Of a stretch of DNA of 64,000 nucleotides, positions 61,715 through 64,000 are shown in pieces. The DNA lies in NCBI RefSeq assembly GCF_004362825.1, contig NZ_SNXZ01000002.1:1359365-1423364 (forward strand), written 5' to 3'. Numbering within the stretch: position 1 is the stretch's first letter; every line of letters starts with the position of its first letter. The notes under the pieces are model-generated. The model was given only the letters and a program-made list of their open reading frames with translations, was not told the DNA's origin and did not search any database. Made by a program: the position numbers and the translations under genes. Source of the DNA: Labedaea rhizosphaerae. GTDB lineage: Bacteria; Actinomycetota; Actinomycetes; Mycobacteriales; Pseudonocardiaceae.

Positions 61715-62406
61715 CACGCGTCCTCCGCTGGGGTCGCCTCGCGGCCACGCAACACGATGTCGAACCGGAAGCCCAGGGCCCAGTGGTCGGTGGTGCGGTC
61801 GTGGTCGTAGGCCGCGACCAGCCGTGAGCGCGCCGACTCGGGCACCGACTGGTAGATCGGGTCCTGGAAGAAGAGCGGGTCGTCCGGGAAGTACATCTGG
61901 GTGATCAGCCGCTGCGTGAACGACGTGCCGAACAGCGAGAAGTGGATGTGCGCGGGCCGCCACGCGTTGGCGTGGTTGCCCCACGGGTAGGCACCCGGGC
62001 GGATCGTCGTGAACTCGTAGTGCCCGTCCGCGTCGGTGAGGGCGCGCCCGACCCCCTCGAAGTTCGGGTCGAGCGGAGCGGCCCAGCGATCGGCCCGGTG
62101 CTTGTAGCGGCCGGCCGCGTTCGCTTGCCAGATCTCGACGAGCGAGCCTCGCACCGGCCTGCCGTCGCCGTCGAGCAGCCGGCCGTGCACCACGATCCGC
62201 TGGCCGATCGGCTCGCCGTCGTGCTGGACGGTCAAGTCGTTGTCGTGCTCGCCGAGCCGCCCCGGGCCGAGCAGCGGACCCGTCAGCTCGGTCAGCCGCT
62301 GCGGCATGAGCACCAGCGGCTGCTTCGGGTGGCGCAGCGCCGTGGACCGGTAACCGGGGTGGTCCAGCGGTGGGTGCGTTCCGTCGGGATCGCGGCGGAA
62401 GGTCAT
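61714..62406 (-). CDS. pcaH: Protocatechuate 3,4-dioxygenase beta subunit
   Basis: 230 residues from ATG 62406, fixed by GGGGAGGCGG upstream; an ATG at 62427 sits before that site. The four iron ligands are Y101 (GRYKH), Y140 (GAYPW), H153 and H155 (PAHIHF); their spacing (39, 13, 2) equals that of the Pseudomonas enzyme (Tyr408, Tyr447, His460, His462). The gene is co-translated with pcaG and divergent from a PcaK-like transporter. An IclR-type palindrome lies between them. Confidence 0.95.
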   Translation of the reverse strand: MTFRRDPDGTHPPLDHPGYRSTALRHPKQPLVLMPQRLTELTGPLLGPGRLGEHDNDLTVQHDGEPIGQRIVVHGRLLDGDGRPVRGSLVEIWQANAAGRYKHRADRWAAPLDPNFEGVGRALTDADGHYEFTTIRPGAYPWGNHANAWRPAHIHFSLFGTSFTQRLITQMYFPDDPLFFQDPIYQSVPESARSRLVAAYDHDRTTDHWALGFRFDIVLRGREATPAEDA

Positions 62407-62695
62407 GGGCGGACCGCCTCCCCGCATTTCAATCCGCCGGTCACGTTGCGAGATGACGGCTCGGCTTGGTCCCGTGGTCGTGGCTGGCTTGCGTCACGTT
62501 CCCCTGAGGTGCGGCTGACAGCCCCGCGGCTTGATCTCGATCCAGCGGTCGGCGCACGAAGGGTCATGGGGTCAGCTTGATACGTGGCCGCCGGAATCGC
62601 AGGTGGTCTTCCGCTGAGCGGAAACCCGGCTGGCTCACGGCGCCCGTTGTGTCCGATGTTCGGGGTCACGCCCGTTCTCCCCCATGGAGGTGGAC
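62407..62695. other. Divergent pca promoter region
   Basis: 289 bases between pcaH and the transporter starts. Holds the palindrome at 62609-62623 and must contain both promoters. No gene seen. Confidence 0.6.
62609..62623. promoter_or_regulatory. IclR-type operator in the pca divergent region
   Basis: TTCCGCT-G-AGCGGAA is a perfect 15-bp palindrome, the form typical of IclR-family sites in aromatic catabolism. The partial IclR-type gene at the window end is the natural candidate to bind it. Confidence 0.72.
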
Positions 62696-63919
62696 ATGAC
62701 CCCGACCGACCGTCGCTGGGTGCTCCCGTTGTGCTGGTCGGCCGTGCTGCTGGACGGCTTCGACCTCGTGGTGCTCGGCACCGTGATCCCCGTGTTGCTG
62801 ACCGGGAAGGTGTGGGGCCTGACCCCCACCGGCGCGTCGGCGGTGTCAACGATCGGGCTGGTCGGCATGACCATCGGTGCGCTCGCGGTCGGCACGGTGA
62901 CCGACGTGATCGGCCGGCGGCGGGCGCTGATCCTCGCGGTCTCGGCGTTCTCGGTGTGCACGCTGCTCTGCGCGTTCGCCCCGAACGCGGTGGTGTTCGG
63001 GGCGTTGCGGTTCCTCGCCGGGCTCGGCCTCGGCGGCTGCCTGCCGACGGCGATCACGCTGGTCACCGAGTACGCGAAGGGCCGGCTGAACGGGCGGGTC
63101 ACCACCACGATCATGACCGGCTACCACGTCGGCGCCGTGCTCACCGCCTTGCTGGGGCTCGTCGTGATCTCCTCGCTCGGCTGGCGGTGGATGTTCGTGC
63201 TCGGCGCGCTGCCCGCCGTGGTGCTGGTGCCGTTGATGCTGCGCTTCCTGCCGGAGTCGCCGTCCTTCGGCCAGGAGGGCAAGGACTTGGGTGCGGCGCT
63301 GGAGGCCGTGCGGTCGCTCTTCCGGCCCGGGTACGTGCGCGCGACGCTCGCGTTCTGGGTGACCTCGTTCATGGGATTGTTGCTGGTGTACGGGCTGAAC
63401 ACGTGGCTGCCGCAGATCATGAAGGACGCGGGCTACCCGCTCGGCGCGGCGCTGGCCCTGTTGTTGACGTTGAACATCGGCGCGATCGCGGGGTTGCTCG
63501 CCGGTGGCCCGATCGCCGACCGGTGGTCGCTGCGGCCGGTGACCATAGCGTGGTTCGTCGGGGCCACGGCGTTCCTGGCCCTGCTGAGCGTCCGGTTGCC
63601 CGCCGTCCTGTTGTACCCGGTGGTGTTCCTCGCCGGCTGCTTCGTGTTCGCCTCGCAGGTGCTGGTGTACGCCTACGTCGGTCGCGTGTACCCGGCGGCG
63701 AACCGCGCGACCGGGCTCGGCTGGGCCGCGGGCGTCGGGCGGATCGGCGCGATCTGCGGGCCGCTGCTCGGCGGCGCGCTGGTCTCGGCCGGGATCGCTT
63801 TCCCTTGGGGCTTCTACGCTTTCGCCCTCGTCGGGGCGATCGGCGCGCTCGGCGTGGTGGCCGTCGGGTCCGCTAGTCGCCCTGCCACGACACCCGCCGC
63901 ACCGACCGCGGCAGCGTGA
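62696..63919 (+). CDS. pcaK: AAHS-family MFS aromatic acid transporter (PcaK-like)
   Basis: 407 residues from ATG 62696 (GGAGGTGG upstream; the ATG at 62684 is inside that site's leader). Twelve predicted helices. LLDGFDLVVLGTVIPVL carries the DGxD motif needed for substrate transport in PcaK; GTVTDVIGRRRALILAV is motif A; RFLAGLGLGGCLPTAITLVTEYA follows. It would import protocatechuate or 4-hydroxybenzoate with protons for PcaHG. Its 3' end overlaps a minus-strand partial gene by 47 bases. Confidence 0.9.
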   Translation: MTPTDRRWVLPLCWSAVLLDGFDLVVLGTVIPVLLTGKVWGLTPTGASAVSTIGLVGMTIGALAVGTVTDVIGRRRALILAVSAFSVCTLLCAFAPNAVVFGALRFLAGLGLGGCLPTAITLVTEYAKGRLNGRVTTTIMTGYHVGAVLTALLGLVVISSLGWRWMFVLGALPAVVLVPLMLRFLPESPSFGQEGKDLGAALEAVRSLFRPGYVRATLAFWVTSFMGLLLVYGLNTWLPQIMKDAGYPLGAALALLLTLNIGAIAGLLAGGPIADRWSLRPVTIAWFVGATAFLALLSVRLPAVLLYPVVFLAGCFVFASQVLVYAYVGRVYPAANRATGLGWAAGVGRIGAICGPLLGGALVSAGIAFPWGFYAFALVGAIGALGVVAVGSASRPATTPAAPTAAA

Positions 63920-64000
63920 CCGGCGCGCCGAGGGCACGCGACACCCCGCGCGCGGCCGCCCGGACGGTGGGCACCAATGCCATCGGGTCGTGCTCGCCGT
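63873..64000 (-). CDS. C-terminal end of an IclR-type regulator (start beyond window)
   Basis: An open minus-strand frame enters from base 64000 and stops TAG at 63873-63875. The 41 visible residues include ALVPTVRAAARGVSRALGAP, which resembles the closing helix of IclR-family effector domains, followed by VTLPRSVRRVSWQGD. Position beside pcaK and pcaHG and the IclR-type palindrome at 62609-62623 support a PcaR-like role. Family call is tentative from so short a piece. Confidence 0.55.
   Translation of the reverse strand, partial: GEHDPMALVPTVRAAARGVSRALGAPVTLPRSVRRVSWQGD

Overview
The window is high-GC actinomycete DNA (about 70% G+C, frequent GTG starts, many 1-4 base stop/start overlaps). 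Lsr2, a class E sortase, a four-gene conservon (cvnABCD), an actinobacterial-type LexA box, DUF664 proteins and a DasR-like site suggest a filamentous actinomycete, probably Pseudonocardiaceae; the family placement is inference. No rRNA, tRNA, CRISPR array, insertion sequence or prophage was seen.

Layout. 1-8.3 kb: truncated YihY/BrkB protein, a coupled pair (REC-thioredoxin-reductase-like flavoprotein plus a histidine kinase with a cyclic-nucleotide-binding-like domain), a secreted cyclophilin, a VC0807-type membrane protein divergent from a PaaX-type regulator, a PucR regulator, an HhH protein and a cis-prenyltransferase. 8.3-12.6 kb: LacI regulator coupled to a large secreted glycoside hydrolase, then lsr2. 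12.8-19 kb: second VC0807-type protein with a clan GH-A-like protein, a class E sortase with about 11 copies of a 20-residue repeat, and secreted GH3 and GH25 enzymes. 19-29 kb: RarD, an ABC exporter divergent from MarR, a GNAT/APH(6)-like kinase pair divergent from a LexA-box alkB, a repeat-bearing non-coding stretch, a kinase-fold/DUF664 pair and a DHA2 efflux pump. 29-33 kb: the conservon. 33.5-40.8 kb: metabolic genes, two more DUF664 proteins, and a TetR/FAD-monooxygenase pair separated by a triple operator. 40.8-43.4 kb: a lower-GC patch with a double-XRE/TPR regulator and CutA. 43.5-48.3 kb: P450, SHS-type transporter, cytoplasmic HTH-PASTA protein divergent from a Ser/Thr kinase. 48.3-52 kb: two chitinases with near-identical carbohydrate-binding tails and a DasR-like site, then a 22-bp tandem repeat array. 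52-57.8 kb: a topoisomerase IV/gyrase-like pair whose A subunit carries a mini-intein at the catalytic tyrosine. 57.8-64 kb: aldo-keto reductase, lipoprotein, small membrane protein, epimerase, pcaHG divergent from a PcaK-like transporter, and the 3' end of an IclR-type regulator.

How genes work together. The regulatory logic is unusually readable: perfect or near-perfect operators lie beside the likely cognate regulator for LacI, TetR, PaaX, MarR and IclR, and a LexA box precedes alkB. The most novel-looking items are the REC/Grx-like/TrxR-like fusion without a CxxC pair coupled to its kinase, the 22-bp tandem repeat family found at two intergenic loci 26 kb apart, the repeat-bearing sortase, the cytoplasmic HTH-PASTA protein beside a PASTA-less kinase, and the mini-intein in the second type IIA topoisomerase.
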